Shown here piece after piece: positions 24,194 to 35,608 of a stretch of 64,000 nt of DNA; position 1 is the stretch's first letter; the number at the start of each line of letters is the position of its first letter. Under the pieces are notes generated by a model. That model saw only the letters and a program-made list of their open reading frames with translations. It ran no database searches and was not told the origin of the DNA. The stretch comes from Ustilaginoidea virens (lineage: Eukaryota; Ascomycota; Sordariomycetes; Hypocreales; Clavicipitaceae): contig NC_057319.1 in NCBI RefSeq assembly GCF_000687475.1, positions 868,001 through 932,000 of the forward strand, given 5' to 3'. The position numbers were made by a program, and so were the translations under genes.

Positions 24194-26544
24194 GGCTGCC
24201 ACCCCCAACGACGGATGCAGGTCAGGTAGAGCGGTGTTGGTCGTGGGAACAAAATGACAGGAATAGTAGGGGCGAACGGGAACCCCTCAGTACGACGCTG
24301 GAGAGGAGCATTTTGCGTTCTGGGGATCAGCGAGCTTACTTATAAGCGTGGGAGCTTTGAGTTGTTGCGCAAAGGATTGCCAGGCCAAATCCCCAGTACT
24401 ACCAGGCAGGACATGATGCCGTGCAGGCGGCTTCCTCGAACAAAGGTCCCCCGACCCATGGGCCTCCGTCTCCGTCATTGCCGCCATCGGCTATTCCACG
24501 ACGATCCATGGATAGGAAAATTTTTGACTGGCCGGGGTAAAGAAAGGGGGGGGGGGGTGCGTGGGTGGGAGACTAAGAATCGATGGGCCCATCCATGACA
24601 GCTAAGAGGTTTGCTTCATGACAATGAATCAAGGTAGGGTAGTAGGCATGGGATGTTGCAGATGCGGACATGGAGACTTCATGTTGTCTCTGGAGGGCTG
24701 GTCGACTGACCTGACCTGTCGTAACCAGCCGGCTGTTGACCGAGTGCCAGGGCCCTGGTGGAGCTCCGGGGGACGATGGACCGCTGAAGAAGGCAAGAGA
24801 CAACACCAGGACCAGCTGAAGCCAGCCAGATTAGGACTGCTTGACTGCTTGGCGTCCACAACTTGACTCGACGCAGGCTTGGCGCAAAGCTGCATCTGCC
24901 CGCCCATTGGGCCGACGTGCAAGAGGGCCATGGCAAAAGTCCATCCTAAGAGCCATCACGTGTGCACTGGCTCTGGACTTGGACTTGGACTCGGACTTGG
25001 ACTTGGAATCCGTGCTGCAAGCCACGGATGAAAGTCGAAGCGGGATATTGATGGCTTCCAAGTTGAATACAGTATGACGTCCGTTTCTAATTCCTTGCGT
25101 CATAACCCTGATTCAGTTGCAAGCCTTTGCCGAATCCGTCCATCGTATCCCTCGCTCCACTGATGGGATGGGGCCTCTTGGCAAGGGGCGTGTCTGGGCG
25201 TTGTTGCCTTCTATCATGTATACTGCGAGACTGCTTGCACCAGCAGTTGCAGATGCAGTGGCACCAGACTCCAACTGGACTTATTGGCGTATTGCGACCT
25301 GGGACAAGTTTCCCGAATGGCCCGGGTTTCACTTGCTGCACAGTCCACTGCTACATCCTTATTTATTCGCTTGCTTATCGCGCATCTTTGCGGGTTGAAT
25401 TTGGATTATTGGTGGCCCATGTATGTTGGAAAGATCGCAGAGGCTAGCATTATTGCGTCAGGGTTCAGGGCTCAGGGTTCAGGGTTCGGTTCAGATCTTG
25501 AGATGGGGTGGCGCTATAACCCGTAAGGCGGAGGAAAAGAATTGAATGAACCGCTCGACGCCGGAAGCAACATCGATCTCCTCGTCTGGCTTCGGAGACA
25601 AGCACCGGTCGGTCGGTGACTAATGTCAGGCAATCGCCGCCGGCCGATGCGAAGCTCTGGAAGATTCTCGCCGAAAAGTAAAGATTGGCTGACAACAGCA
25701 ATAAGCAGACAGCAGACAGCAGACAGCAGACAGCATCAGCACAATCGCCATGCCACCCACAGGCCCACTTCTTTCCAGTTGCATGACTTGGAAGTTGGAA
25801 CCTCGCACGCCCTTCCGCTCCTGCCTGAGTTTGCAAGTAGAGTGGACTTGTTCTAGGCAGGCACGAGCGAGACGCTCCAGTCGTCTAGACGCATGCACTT
25901 TCCGACTGGAGTCAACATGAAGTCACCCAGACGTTTAATGGTGACGCTGGATAGATGAATGGCTAGTCGTATGCTGGGGCACCTTCCTCTGCACCTCCTA
26001 ATCTCATCTCTCATGTTTCCCGTTTCCCGTTTCCCATGTCAGAGACGGAGCGGAGGCAGCCTCTCAATCCCATTTACCGTCCGAGAGACGCAACGCAGCT
26101 AGCCTCACTGCGAATTGTACGTGAATGATGCTCAGTTGGGACGAACGGCAGCTACATGTCATTTGACTTGATGGACCGACCTTAGCTCTGTCCGTTCAGT
26201 GGCGACGTCGACGTCAGCACGGGCAAGCTTCCATTCCCCGATCCCACCCCTTTTTTCAATCCATGAATTGGAGAATGTGTTTTCGAATACACAGACGAGA
26301 CACAGACAGACAAGACAGGCCATGCTCGGCAACTTGTCTGCACAGACCTTCGCTTGAAAGCCGCCAACCCCCCCAGACGAAGCTCAGCAACCACTCAACG
26401 CGCTCCACCCTCCACCGTGAACACGGTACCGTACATAGGACCGGGGTAGCGCCAAATCCACCAGGCTGAACGCCAAACATCGCTCTGAGCAAAAGGAAAC
26501 AAGTCCACCCAAACCACCCCAACCGGATCCGATCTCACTCCACC
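24194..26544. other. Intergenic region, 2.4 kb, between divergent genes
   Basis: It should hold the promoters of the GH31 gene (-) and the polyQ coiled-coil gene (+). I see no other gene. Short repeats: a G-run at 24546-24557, TTGGAC units at about 24970-25008, CAGGGTT units at 25459-25493 and AGCAGAC units at about 25706-25736. Confidence 0.5.
25706..25736. repeat. Tandem AGCAGAC repeat
   Basis: Four copies of a 7-base unit in intergenic DNA. Confidence 0.85.
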
Positions 26545-26742
26545 ATGACCTTTGCCTTGCCGTCGAATCCCGGCACGGGCACGACCAACAACACTGTCCA
26601 GCATCCCCAAGTGTCGCAGGTGCAGTCGCAAGCACAGCCGTCATCGCAGCAGCATCACCGTCAGCAACCACCGCAGCCTCAGCATCACCAGTACCCCCTC
26701 TCTCAAGCTCAACAGGTTCGGCACCAACAACAGCTTCAACAT

Positions 26743-26776
<34 letters not shown>

Positions 26777-27830
26777 TGGCCATGAACGGAACCAACGGCG
26801 CCAACATGGGTGGCGGAGGACCTCCCATGCACTCTGGTCCCATGCCGGCCGGCCATCAAGCAGAGCTGAATTACATATACGGCATGGTGGAAGAGCTAAG
26901 CAGGCAATTAGCCGACAACAGGCGGGTGACGGAGGACATTGTCAGCGGACTGGGCAGAGTGCGCAACAGAGCCAAAACCCAGGGGCTGTCGAATGATGAT
27001 TTGATCAAGTCAGCTGCTGCTGACCTTCAAGGTATGGCCAAACACGGTGAATATACCAGACACGAGGGGAAAAAAAAAAAAAGAACGGAGGGAAGGAGCC
27101 AAAAAAAAAAAAAAAAACCTACTTCGCCGGCCAACTGATTCGCGCCTCATTAGCCGACGAGCAAAATCTCGATACTCTCATCTCGATACTCTCCGAATCC
27201 CTCGAAAAAGCAAACTTTGCTCGCGACGCCAACGCCGCCCTGCTATCGCAATACGCCAACGCGCTCGCCCTCATGCTCAAGCAATTCCACGAATACAAGA
27301 CCAAGCACATCTCCGATGTGGCGACATGGCATCGCTCCTACAGAGGCCAGCTAGACGAAGCGCGGCAGGAAAATAGCCGTCTGCGCGAACAAATCTGGGA
27401 GATGCAGACGCACGCCCGCCGAGCAAACGAGAACCTGCGCCAGTTCCGACGGAAATACGACGAAAACGAGAATCGATGGGAGCAAAGGGTGGAAAACACG
27501 GCCCTGAGACAGGAGCTGAGGTTCTGGAAGAGGATGGCCATGCCGGAATTGCAAGACGACGACCCGTTCTGGAGCGATGATGACGACGTCATTGACCCTG
27601 CCGAGAAGGAGAGATTAAAGGAGCTAGAGCGGAGAGCTGCACAGGAGCAGATTATGGGGGGGCAGATGGAAGAGGATGCCGAGGGAGCTCAGGCTCACCA
27701 GATGCCTGTGCCTCTGAGCCTGATGGGCGGGATTGCTATGCAGAGAGACGAGCCGGGTGCAAGGGCCATGCCTATCCTGCCGCCGAGACCGTCGAGTGCG
27801 GCGTCAAGTACGGGCTCAACAGGGCAGTAG
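26545..27830 (+). CDS. PolyQ coiled-coil protein of unknown function
   Basis: Exons 26545-27031 and 27154-27830 (donor GTATGG, acceptor ATTAG) give 387 aa. The ATG at 26545 has a strong context (CACCATGA). Residues 1-80 are Gln/His/Pro-rich with an uninterrupted CAG-coded Gln tract (about 26743-26776). From about residue 108 the chain is helical: AELNYIYGMVEELSRQLADN continues across the intron into SILSESLEKANFARDANAAL, then a charged coiled coil (ARQENSRLREQIWEMQ, ENRWEQRVENTALRQELRFW) followed by the acidic segment DDDPFWSDDDDVID. The tail is Pro/Ser-rich. I do not recognise a named family. The layout suggests a conserved fungal scaffold or complex subunit. The intron contains two long A-rich runs. 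Confidence 0.85.
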
Positions 27831-28220
27831 AGACAGCAAGAACGAGCGGTGGTTCACTTTTTTTGGCATAAACGAAATGAAAAGAAATACCCCCTTTTTT
27901 CTATGTAGTGTGTTATTTCAAGTGGTAGCGGGGCGCGTCTGCGGCAGCCAGGATCTGAAAAACAAAGCAAAACAAAACAGAATAAACATTGCAATCCTTT
28001 TGATTCTGGTTTTCCTTCATTTGGCGCTTTGATATGCGGTTGGGTTCTGTCTTTGATGATGTAATAGAATCCCTGGTGAGCCCATTGTGCTATCCTCGCC
28101 TACGTGTAGTCTTCATGCAAGCCAATACTTCTACAACTTGTATACCACGGAAGCGCCAAAGCTGGCAAAGGGTCATCTGTAACGGCGCCCCCCTATCCAT
28201 CATTCGAGACAACGCAAAAG
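27831..28220. other. Intergenic 3' region between convergent genes
   Basis: 390 bases between the stop codons of the coiled-coil gene (+) and the UBR-box gene (-). A/T-rich compared with its surroundings, as expected for two 3' untranslated regions; nothing else is seen. Confidence 0.6.
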
Positions 28221-29070
28221 TTAATAGCCACTTTGCTCCCGTCTTCCGTCGCCATGGCTGTCATCTTTGGAACCAGCAGCAGCCTGTCCGGCCTGCTCAA
28301 TACCATGCTCGTCGCCGCGCAGCTTGGCAAAGTAAGACTTGATGTCCTCTGCGCTGACAACCTTGCCGCTCTCGGCAAACTGCTGGAAGAACGGCTTCAG
28401 CTGCTCCTTGAGGTGGTTGTACGCCATGGCGCCCTCGATGGCCCTGACGCGGTCCACGTTCCGGAGAGCGCTCTCGCCGCGCTCGAGGAGGCTGCCGCTG
28501 CCGTGGGTAGAGCCGCCGTGCTGGGAGGCGCCGTCTTCAGACAGGGGCGGCTCGTAGACGTCTTCCTCTTCCAGGAGCTGCGGGTGGGTGTGGAGAAGCC
28601 GGTAGCAGTCTGGGCAGCGGCAGAGCTGGTCGCGGAAAGCTTGCCCGAAGAAGAGGCTGAATCTAGCAGCGGGCGGTGCGGGCAGCTGGGGCAGCTTGCA
28701 GCCGAGAGGGGGGGCGGCCTCTGGGCGGCTGGGTGCTCGCTGGTCGGTGATGGGGGCGGTGGCTGCGAGGCCGGCCGGTTCGGATTCGTCCTTGACGCGC
28801 TTGACGCTGGTGGGGGGTTGGGCATCTTCCTCGGCCTTGCGTTTGCTGCAGCCGTCTGGGGGGGTGGAGGGTGTCTCGGGCTTTGCTGCGCGCGCGGCCT
28901 CGTTGCCGGACGGGTCGAGGAACACGGCCGGCAGGAAACCAGGAGTACCGACGTAGCGTTTGATCCAAGGATGGGCGTCGACGCATTTGTAGCAGAGGAA
29001 GCCGAGGAAATCATCCTCGTCAGGAAACCCGAAGGGCATGGGTGGGTCGTCGTTGGCGTCGTCGTCTTCA

Positions 29071-29137
<67 letters not shown>

Positions 29138-30022
29138 CTCCTGCCACGGCGTCCAGTTGGTCTTCGTTGCCCTCCGAGATGGTGGCCAACCCGTCACCGT
29201 TCGCCCCGCCTGCTCCCTTGGTAGATGGCTTCTTTGCATTGCCCATTTTTTCATACCATTTCGGACCCAAGCCGACGAGGCAGCCGGGATGGTACCAGTC
29301 CTCGCCGCAGCCCCCTTGTTCAACGGTGCCCAGCCCTAGGCATTGGTACATGGTGCCTATCTGACTGTGTGGATCGTAATCGCAGTCGCAACCGCAAAAG
29401 ACGTTGCGGAAGTTCTTGTTGTACCTGTTGTTGATGTCGGGCTCTTCCGAATGCACGTTGCCTCTGGTGTTGTTTTCGCCGTTGGTGCGCAGAGTGCAAG
29501 GAGACTCCCTCGGGATCCTCGTGGTTCCGCAGTCGCAGGTAAAGTTGCGCTTCTGAAAGATCTCGACAAGGCGGTGCTGGCCGTGGCACTGGACCGAGCA
29601 AGCATAGCACAGGCCTGCCGGCTTCCAGTCCGGGGCGTCGTCTGTCGGAGGCGGATTGCACGTCAGGCAAGAATAGACTTGCTGCCGCAGCGGTCCGAGG
29701 ATCTTGGTGCATGATTCGATGCTCTGCGCGAAGAGGTCATTAGGGATGGATGCCTGCGTGCACGCAAGGGCGGGCGCCCGTAAGAAGGGGGGGGGGGGGG
29801 GGGTGATGCGATTCCAGTCGGCCAACGTACGTAGGGCAAGGCTTCGCGCGCGTCGGCCTCGAGCAGCTCTTGATGGCGTAAAAAGCTGCGGCTCGTTTTA
29901 GGACTCGGTCGCGCGTGGAGGAGGATGGGAGTGGTTCAGACGTACTCTGCTGCCGTTTGGGAATCCTCCGCGGCGTGGTTGCTGGCAGAGGCCGCCTTGC
30001 CTGCTGGCGGAGCCGTCGCCAT
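28221..30022 (-). CDS. UBR7/Mlo2-type UBR-box and PHD-like protein
   Basis: Exons 30022-29946, 29885-29831 and 29723-28221 give 544 aa (545 codons with stop). The start MATAPPAGK leads across intron 1 into DFLRHQELLEADAREALPY, a typical N-terminus of this family, and SIESCTKILGPLRQQVYSC follows intron 2. A second acceptor 33 bases earlier (at 29757) is also possible. The zf-UBR box spans about residues 60-125 with cysteine/histidine pairs (CLTC, CYAC, CHGQH, CDCG). A PHD-like segment follows (MYQCLGLG...GCGEDWYHPGCL). The linker has 22 consecutive alanines (29070-29135, all GCT/AGC phase). Next is a second Cys-rich patch (FLCYKC, CRCPDCY) and an acidic/basic tail. By analogy to UBR7 and S. 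pombe Mlo2 it may be a nuclear E3 or histone-linked factor. Intron 2 holds a run of 17 G on the + strand. Confidence 0.88.
29070..29135. repeat. (GCT)22 coding microsatellite, polyalanine tract
   Basis: Perfect trinucleotide run inside the UBR-box gene; on the minus strand it encodes 22 alanines between the PHD-like segment and an acidic stretch. Confidence 0.95.
29787..29803. repeat. poly(G) tract, 17 bp, within an intron
   Basis: Run of G on the + strand (C on the transcript) inside intron 2 of the UBR-box gene. Confidence 0.95.
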
Positions 30023-31113
30023 GGCGCCGGGCTGCTGCGTTGCGCGGCGCGTCGCGCGATGCTGCGGCGGAGCTTGGGAGCCGGGACCGACCGAAATTGC
30101 GCGCGGTTGTCAGCCGGTTGCGGTGGGCGAAGTTGTGGGAAAATGCGTGGCACTGGGTCAGCGCCAGCCTTTACTGCCGCCTGCCTGTAGATGGATGATG
30201 TTGGTGGACGACGGTCGCGAGCATCATGTTGCGTCTGGCAAAGAAGACCAGTTCCGGAGAGTCGATGCGGAAGTCGTGCCGTTACAGTGTCAGGCGTACA
30301 GTGCAGCTGTATGGCAGTTGTATGGGCTGGCTGCCGATACCCAGGCGCGCCAAAGGAAAGAAGTATCTCCACTCTGCAGCTTCTATGCAAAGGTACCTCC
30401 TGCCTTTCGTTGACTCCTTACCCCCGCGTGAGACGTTGGATGTCACTTGCGAAGAAATTTATATAGTGGTATCGCTTTACACAGAAGATGATGGAAAGAG
30501 AAACATCTCGTTTATACGCGATATTGTAGAAAGTACCGCCAAGTCTCTTTACACGCAAGTTCATATGAAAAAAGTACGTCCATTTCTATTCATGACGCAC
30601 CTCTCTACAGGTGCAGGTACCTGCATGTTTTCGCATGGGAAGCGACTTGTCGGATTATGTGCATGTAAAAGTACCTCTCCACGAAGCTGTACCCATAAAG
30701 TGACCTCTAAGCAAGGCGTACTGTACTGTTGACGGTTACTATTCTTCCATTCGAAACGCCGGCCAAGTCACTGTGCTAATTAGCGCCGCTGCAAAATGGG
30801 GACGCGCTCCTGCTAATGCGGTGTGCGGTGTGCGGTGCGCAATCGGCTATTCACTCGGTCGGTCGCATCGATCGGTCAATTGCTATAAAGTCAGCTGCAT
30901 CATCGTTGTTAAAAGATTCGCGCGCGTTTTGCGATGCCTGTGCTGCGATGGGCCTGACTCGGAGTTACCAGACCGTAGCATGTTACTTTAGGTACCTACC
31001 TTACCTACCTCTCCATACTAGTACGAAGTCACCTGCTGACGGTGGATCCGCCATGAGACGGCACTCGGTCGGACGTTGGCAGGACTCAGGAGCCACCCAC
31101 TCGCACACCGCCT

Positions 31114-31130
31114 CCCCCCCCCCCCCCCCC
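31114..31130. repeat. poly(C) tract, 17 bp
   Basis: Uninterrupted C run in intergenic DNA. Confidence 0.95.
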
Positions 31131-31649
31131 TCGGACATTTGACGATAGCAGCTTTACGAGACGGCGCGCCATGCCTCATCTGAACAAGCCTCAACGCTTG
31201 TCCATGTGTGCCCGTCATGGTCGAGATGGGGGTCTCTAGTCGTTGGATGCTCGGCCGAGCTGACACCATGCATGCGGCAGCTCGTGGGGAACGAGGGAGA
31301 CAAAATCCTGTCACTCCAAGATCCATCCAGCGAGTCGACGCTTCGGTTTTCCCTGCAGCATCTTGCAGCCCGGGTGCCAGCCACGCGATGCGGAAGCGAG
31401 AGTATTCACACACGGCAAAGGAGACGTGCGGAGCGAGCGCCTGCTCGGTGATGAGGTTTGGTTCCGGCTCCAGGCGCCTGGAGACGGATCGACTGAAGTT
31501 TGGACGCTAGCATGTCCTTTCCGCCACACCAAGTCTGGGTCGAAGGATGCTTGCCAGCGCAATGCAAGTAAGACGACATGGGAACCGAGGCACCATGACT
31601 CAATTCATCGGACACTATCGATTTGCATCGGACTCTCTGCACTGGTCAA

Positions 31650-31656
31650 TATAAAC
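31650..31656 (+). promoter_or_regulatory. TATA-like element (TATAAAC)
   Basis: It stands 44 bases before the ATG of a weak candidate small gene at 31700. Spacing is compatible with a short leader. Low confidence. Confidence 0.25.
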
Positions 31657-31699
31657 GAGGCAGAGATTGGATCATCACCAAGACTCGACACTTTCCATC

Positions 31700-31954
31700 A
31701 TGAGTTACGGCCCTGGCTGCGGTACGCGTCTCTGTCGGGCTCATGTGAGTCTCTTCCATTTCTTTCCCTGGCACAACAAATTTCTCCTGGTAAAAATGCG
31801 AGACTAACCCGGCGGTTTCCAAGACATGGACCCTCTCCAAGGCATGCTGCAGCAAATGGCTGCCTCCCTGTCCGGCCAATCGGCAAAGCGCGTGCTGGTT
31901 CATCCTTGTCCCCTCAACTCCTTTCCATCGAACACCACCCTGTCGAATGCTTGA
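31700..31954 (+). CDS. Candidate two-exon microprotein, 50 aa
   Basis: Tentative model: exon 31700-31721 (ATG, MSYGPGC) spliced with donor GTACGC to exon 31824-31954 (acceptor TCCAAG, branch-like GACTAAC), giving MSYGPGCDMDPLQGMLQQMA and a further 30 residues. In its favour: a TATA-like box 44 bases upstream, a branch-point match and a coding-like MDPLQGMLQQMAASLSG segment. Against: no recognised family, an AAG acceptor and small size. It could be chance. Confidence 0.2.
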
Positions 31955-32523
31955 CCCTTTTTAACGCTCGAGAGCTACAAGCCGACAGACACTATTATAC
32001 TCCGTGCTTCAGAGTCCGTACGGAGTACGCTAAACACACCGCACAGAAATTGGGGCCAGAAAGTCTACCACAGACGCGAAACCACCCCCCTTCCCTTCCT
32101 CTCCTTCCCCCCTAGCAAAAGACTTGTTTCACATCCACTCTCTCTCCCTCACAAACAGTAATAATATCGCCAGACGGAACTCCTATCCCGGCTCCAATGT
32201 TTCAATCGGTCCTCTCCAGAAGTCCGAATACCCTTGGTCCCTTTAAGCAATGCGTTGCGCGGCTCATACGGATTCCACCCCTTGCTGGCTGACACGACAT
32301 GGTTTTTATGGTCGCAATTCGCAACCAGTCATGGTTGTTTTCTCTTTTGTCTTATTCCCACCGTCCCCTCCTTTTTCCCATCCTCGACATTGACATTTTC
32401 CCTCCAACGACGGCCCTTTCTCTCCCCTTCTGGGCTGCGGATTACCGCGCCGGCCATGCATTGGTCACGTGGCGTTGAGCAACAGGTTATCATCTTCACC
32501 CAGCCCGTACCGCGTTCACCGAC

Positions 32524-34094
32524 ATGGTGAAGGATGCCTCGATATGGACCATTGTCCACGCGGCCGTGACGGGCTTTGTCGTTGTGCCAATTTTCATGGT
32601 GGGAGTGTTGACGCTGGTCCTCGCACGCCAACGTGACGATGCAGCACGCAAGAGTTTTAGGTGGTTAAAGTGGTGCCATCCTCTGTTGCTTGTGTATGTC
32701 TGGGACTTGATTATTCATTCATTTCTTTTTCTTTTTTTTTTTCCTTTTTTTTTTCTTGTAAATTCGCTCATGTCGTCATTTCCAAGGGCGCGGTCGCAGA
32801 AGCAATCGCCGAGGCGTGTCACACCCATCCACGGAGGGAATTAGCTTTACTACGACTTGACTCGACTGGGGCAACTGACAAACTCATCCAGATCACTCAC
32901 CTGCATAATCGCAGCCGACGTTCTCAACGTTGTTCTCTTCTCCTGGCAAAACGACAGCGGCTACTACGACACAGCCCATCACACGCACGACGAAATCAGC
33001 AGCGTCATCCGATCAGAGCGATACTTGAGTTTCACCGGCAACCTGTTCGAGCACCTCGTCGACCTGATCTTTGTCACCGTCCTCGTCGAGCTGGGAAACG
33101 GGCTAATGTACTCCCTTGATCGCCAACCATCAGCCTATCAAGCCAGGTTACGATACGCATCCTACGCCGCAACCATGGTTCTTGCCACTTTTGCGCTCAC
33201 CTATTTTGGGCAGCCGACAGCCGCTTGGATGGCGTATTGGAATGGGTCGGAAACCAACTCCAGCTACGCGCAGTTGATTCAGTCTCTCAAGGTCGTGGGC
33301 AAAATTGGTGCCTCGTTCTACATCCCCTCGTGGATAGTTTCCATTTGGCAGGTGGCGTACGCCTCGTTTGTCCTGCACAAGCACAAGGCCGGTGTGCTTA
33401 CGCGACATGTATGTTTCCGGGGCTCACTCCAATGTGCTGCATCAGTGAAGGGGTATTGACCAAAAGAGCTCAAATATAGGTGGCCATTCTGTACGTCACG
33501 ACAGCAGTGTTGGACTTTATTCGATGGACCCTCTTTGTCATACTGTACGCGCAGTTTATTCTTCCTGCATCGGACAGCCCTTGGTGGTGGACTCTTGTCG
33601 ACGCTTTGGGAAACACGTGGCTTCGTTTTGTGCAGCTGGTCTTGCTGCTCATCATCGGCATGCGGAGGAAGAAGGGAATTTGGACGACGCATCAACGGTG
33701 GATGGCGACGAGCATGTCGAACGAAGCCTCGGACATGGCCTCGACGATGGCAGGACCGTCCCCGACGACGGCACCAGGGACAGCTTATCATCACGCTTAT
33801 TACCCGCAGAGCAAGCCTGTCTCACCGGCATCGACGGAACCAGCATGGTATGCGTCTCAGGAAATGCCAGCGTGGCAGAATAACGAGCAGGCTATGCCGC
33901 AGCCCGTCATCATCATGCCTCGGGAATTCGAATCAATGCAGTACCAATACGTACCTCACCCCCTTTTGGGGCCCGGATATTTGGTGTTGAAGTCGCAACC
34001 ACAAATCCAAGAGCTGCAGCAACAACAAGAGGCAGAACAGGAACAACAGCCGGTTACGCCGATAGATCAAGCCACGGGGCAAGAAACCGCATGA
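32524..34094 (+). CDS. Seven-span integral membrane protein of unknown function
   Basis: Exons 32524-32693, 32892-33408 and 33480-34094 give 433 aa (434 codons with stop). The introns start GTATGT in both cases and end CCAG and ATAG; intron 1 is T-rich and 198 bases long. About seven hydrophobic spans are visible: AAVTGFVVVPIFMVGVLTLV, HPLLLVSLTCIIAADVLNVV (crossing intron 1), DLIFVTVLVELGNGLMY, AATMVLATFALTYF, IGASFYIPSWIVSIWQVAY, VTTAVLDFIRWTLFVILYA and FVQLVLLLIIGM. A long Gln/Pro/Ser-rich tail of about 130 residues follows and is probably cytosolic. The layout, outside-in helices plus a disordered tail, resembles fungal orphan receptors, but I cannot assign a family. There is no cleavable signal peptide. 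Confidence 0.85.
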
Positions 34095-34579
34095 CCTGCC
34101 TGCCTGCCCATCAACAATCATTTCGTAGTCAGGGGGCATTACGTTACATTAGACCAAGCTAGGATCCTGGCGAGCACGTTTATCATCATCTTTGTTCCTT
34201 GCTTGTTGTTCTGTTTGTTGTTGTTTGTTTGGGTGGGGTTGGGGCGCGCGGCGTTATCGACTGCCAGCAGCCAGCGACATTTTATTTAGGGTAGGGTTTA
34301 GGGTATCGAACAAAAAAAAGAAAAAAAAAGACATTCTTTCTTGCCTTTCTTTTCTTTTCTCATCTCTCTCCTTCTTCCGCTGGTGGCCCGAGTACCTATC
34401 CAATTGTTGAACCATGCGTCACTGTTTCTCGAAATGTCGAGTCGATGAAGAATTTCCTTCCACCCCAGAGTTGATGGAAGCGAAGACTTGACTCGAGTTG
34501 CGACAGTCGAGATCTGGTCGCCCCCCACTCAACGTCCGCGTTCGCGTTTGCGTTTGCTCCGTGCCAAGGGTACGCTGCT
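34095..34579. other. Intergenic 3' region and boundary to the decayed oxidoreductase
   Basis: No gene is seen. Contains a short TTTAGGG/TAGGG stretch (34285-34304) and an A-rich run (34311-34329). Confidence 0.5.
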
Positions 34580-35608
34580 GACGGGCATGACCAGCCTGCC
34601 GTGCTGAGCAACGAGCTCTTGACGCTCAAAGCGCTCTACTCGCGCTCTCCCCGATCCGCCCAGGAAGCAGCCTCCCAAATCACCAGCGGGCCGCGGCCCC
34701 ATCTCTACTCTGACGACTCGCACAACAAGTACCAACGTGTCCTCGCTCGCCGAGACGTCCGGGCCGTCATCATCGCCCTGCCCATCGTGTCGCAGCCGCC
34801 CTCGCCGCGCGAAAGCATGTGCTGGCCGAGAAAGCCCATCGCCAAGGATGCTGCCACGGCGCAGAGGCCCGTATCCTCGTACAACCAGCTGGCGGCCCCG
34901 AGGCCCATCTTTTTGCCGTCGCCGAAAAGCTTCCGCTTCGTCCCGCGGCTCGCCTACGCCGCGGAGCAAGCCGCTTCCCTGGGCAGAATCACCCACTTGT
35001 CCATCAAGGCCATGCTCCTTCCTCATGTCGCGGGAGAACCAATACTACAAGACGGCGAGGCGCGAAACGCCCGGGCACTGACAAGCCAGGTGCAGCCGCA
35101 TCTGCCGCCTGCCGACACGGTCTCTGCGATTCTGAGGATGGCCTCGGACGTATTACCAGTCCGCGGGGACATTGATGAGCTCGTTTGAGTGGGATATCGC
35201 GTGCGAGAGGGGCACTGCGAAGAGCTGCGGCGATGTGGTGACCGTGGTGAGGGACGGGGACGGGGGGACGGGTGGAGGAGGAGAAGACGTTTGCGAGAAC
35301 GACATTAGTTCTTTTCTGTGGCAACCCGGGTCCGAGACAAACCCGCTCCCGCTGCTCGTTTCAGCATTTCCCAAACACACAAACTTAGCCTTACATCCCA
35401 AGAGACGACAATATTCATAAGGGCCAACGTGACGGAGCGGCGTGAGAGGGAGGTGTCTGCGTGGGCGGAGAGCATTCTCGCCGGGCGGGTCAGCAGGTTG
35501 CAGAGCGTGGAGGAGGCGCTGGGAGATTTGGAGTTTATGCAGAGGATGCTTCTCAGCGGGCAGAGGGGAGGAGAGGAGCAGCCATACGCACGCGAGTTGC
35601 AGGGGTGA
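34580..35608 (+). pseudogene. Decayed Gfo/Idh/MocA-family oxidoreductase
   Basis: Remnant of an NAD(P)-dependent oxidoreductase. Recognisable pieces occur in order but in different frames: LLTLKALYSRSPRSAQEAA and VRAVIIALPIVSQP, then in another frame AALAARKHVLAEK, back to KPIAKDAATAQ (the EKP motif straddles the break), FAVAEK, then SFRFVPRLAYAAEQAASLGR, ENQYYKTARRETPGH, SQVQPHLPPADTVSAI, MSSFEWDIACERG and finally EVSAWAESILAG...EEALGDLEFMQRML up to a stop at 35608. At least seven frame changes occur, several within 60 bases, too close for introns. The segment that normally carries the DGGVH region is missing between the PGH and SQVQ pieces. The N-terminal Rossmann GxGxxG segment is also not found. 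I infer an inactivated gene; one or two of the shifts could be true introns. Confidence 0.75.

Larger units (their letters stand above)
30023..32523. other. Intergenic region, 2.5 kb, between divergent genes
   Basis: It should hold the promoters of the UBR-box gene (-) and the seven-span gene (+). It contains a GGTACCTA-type palindromic cluster (about 30988-31012), a run of 17 C (31114-31130), one exact dispersed 9-mer (32019) and a weak candidate small gene (31700-31954, listed separately). Nothing else is supported. Confidence 0.45.

Noticed and set aside
31363..32115. 250-codon frame on the + strand
   Set aside because: Composition looks random and it overlaps the better supported TATA/ATG/splice arrangement of a small candidate gene in another frame.
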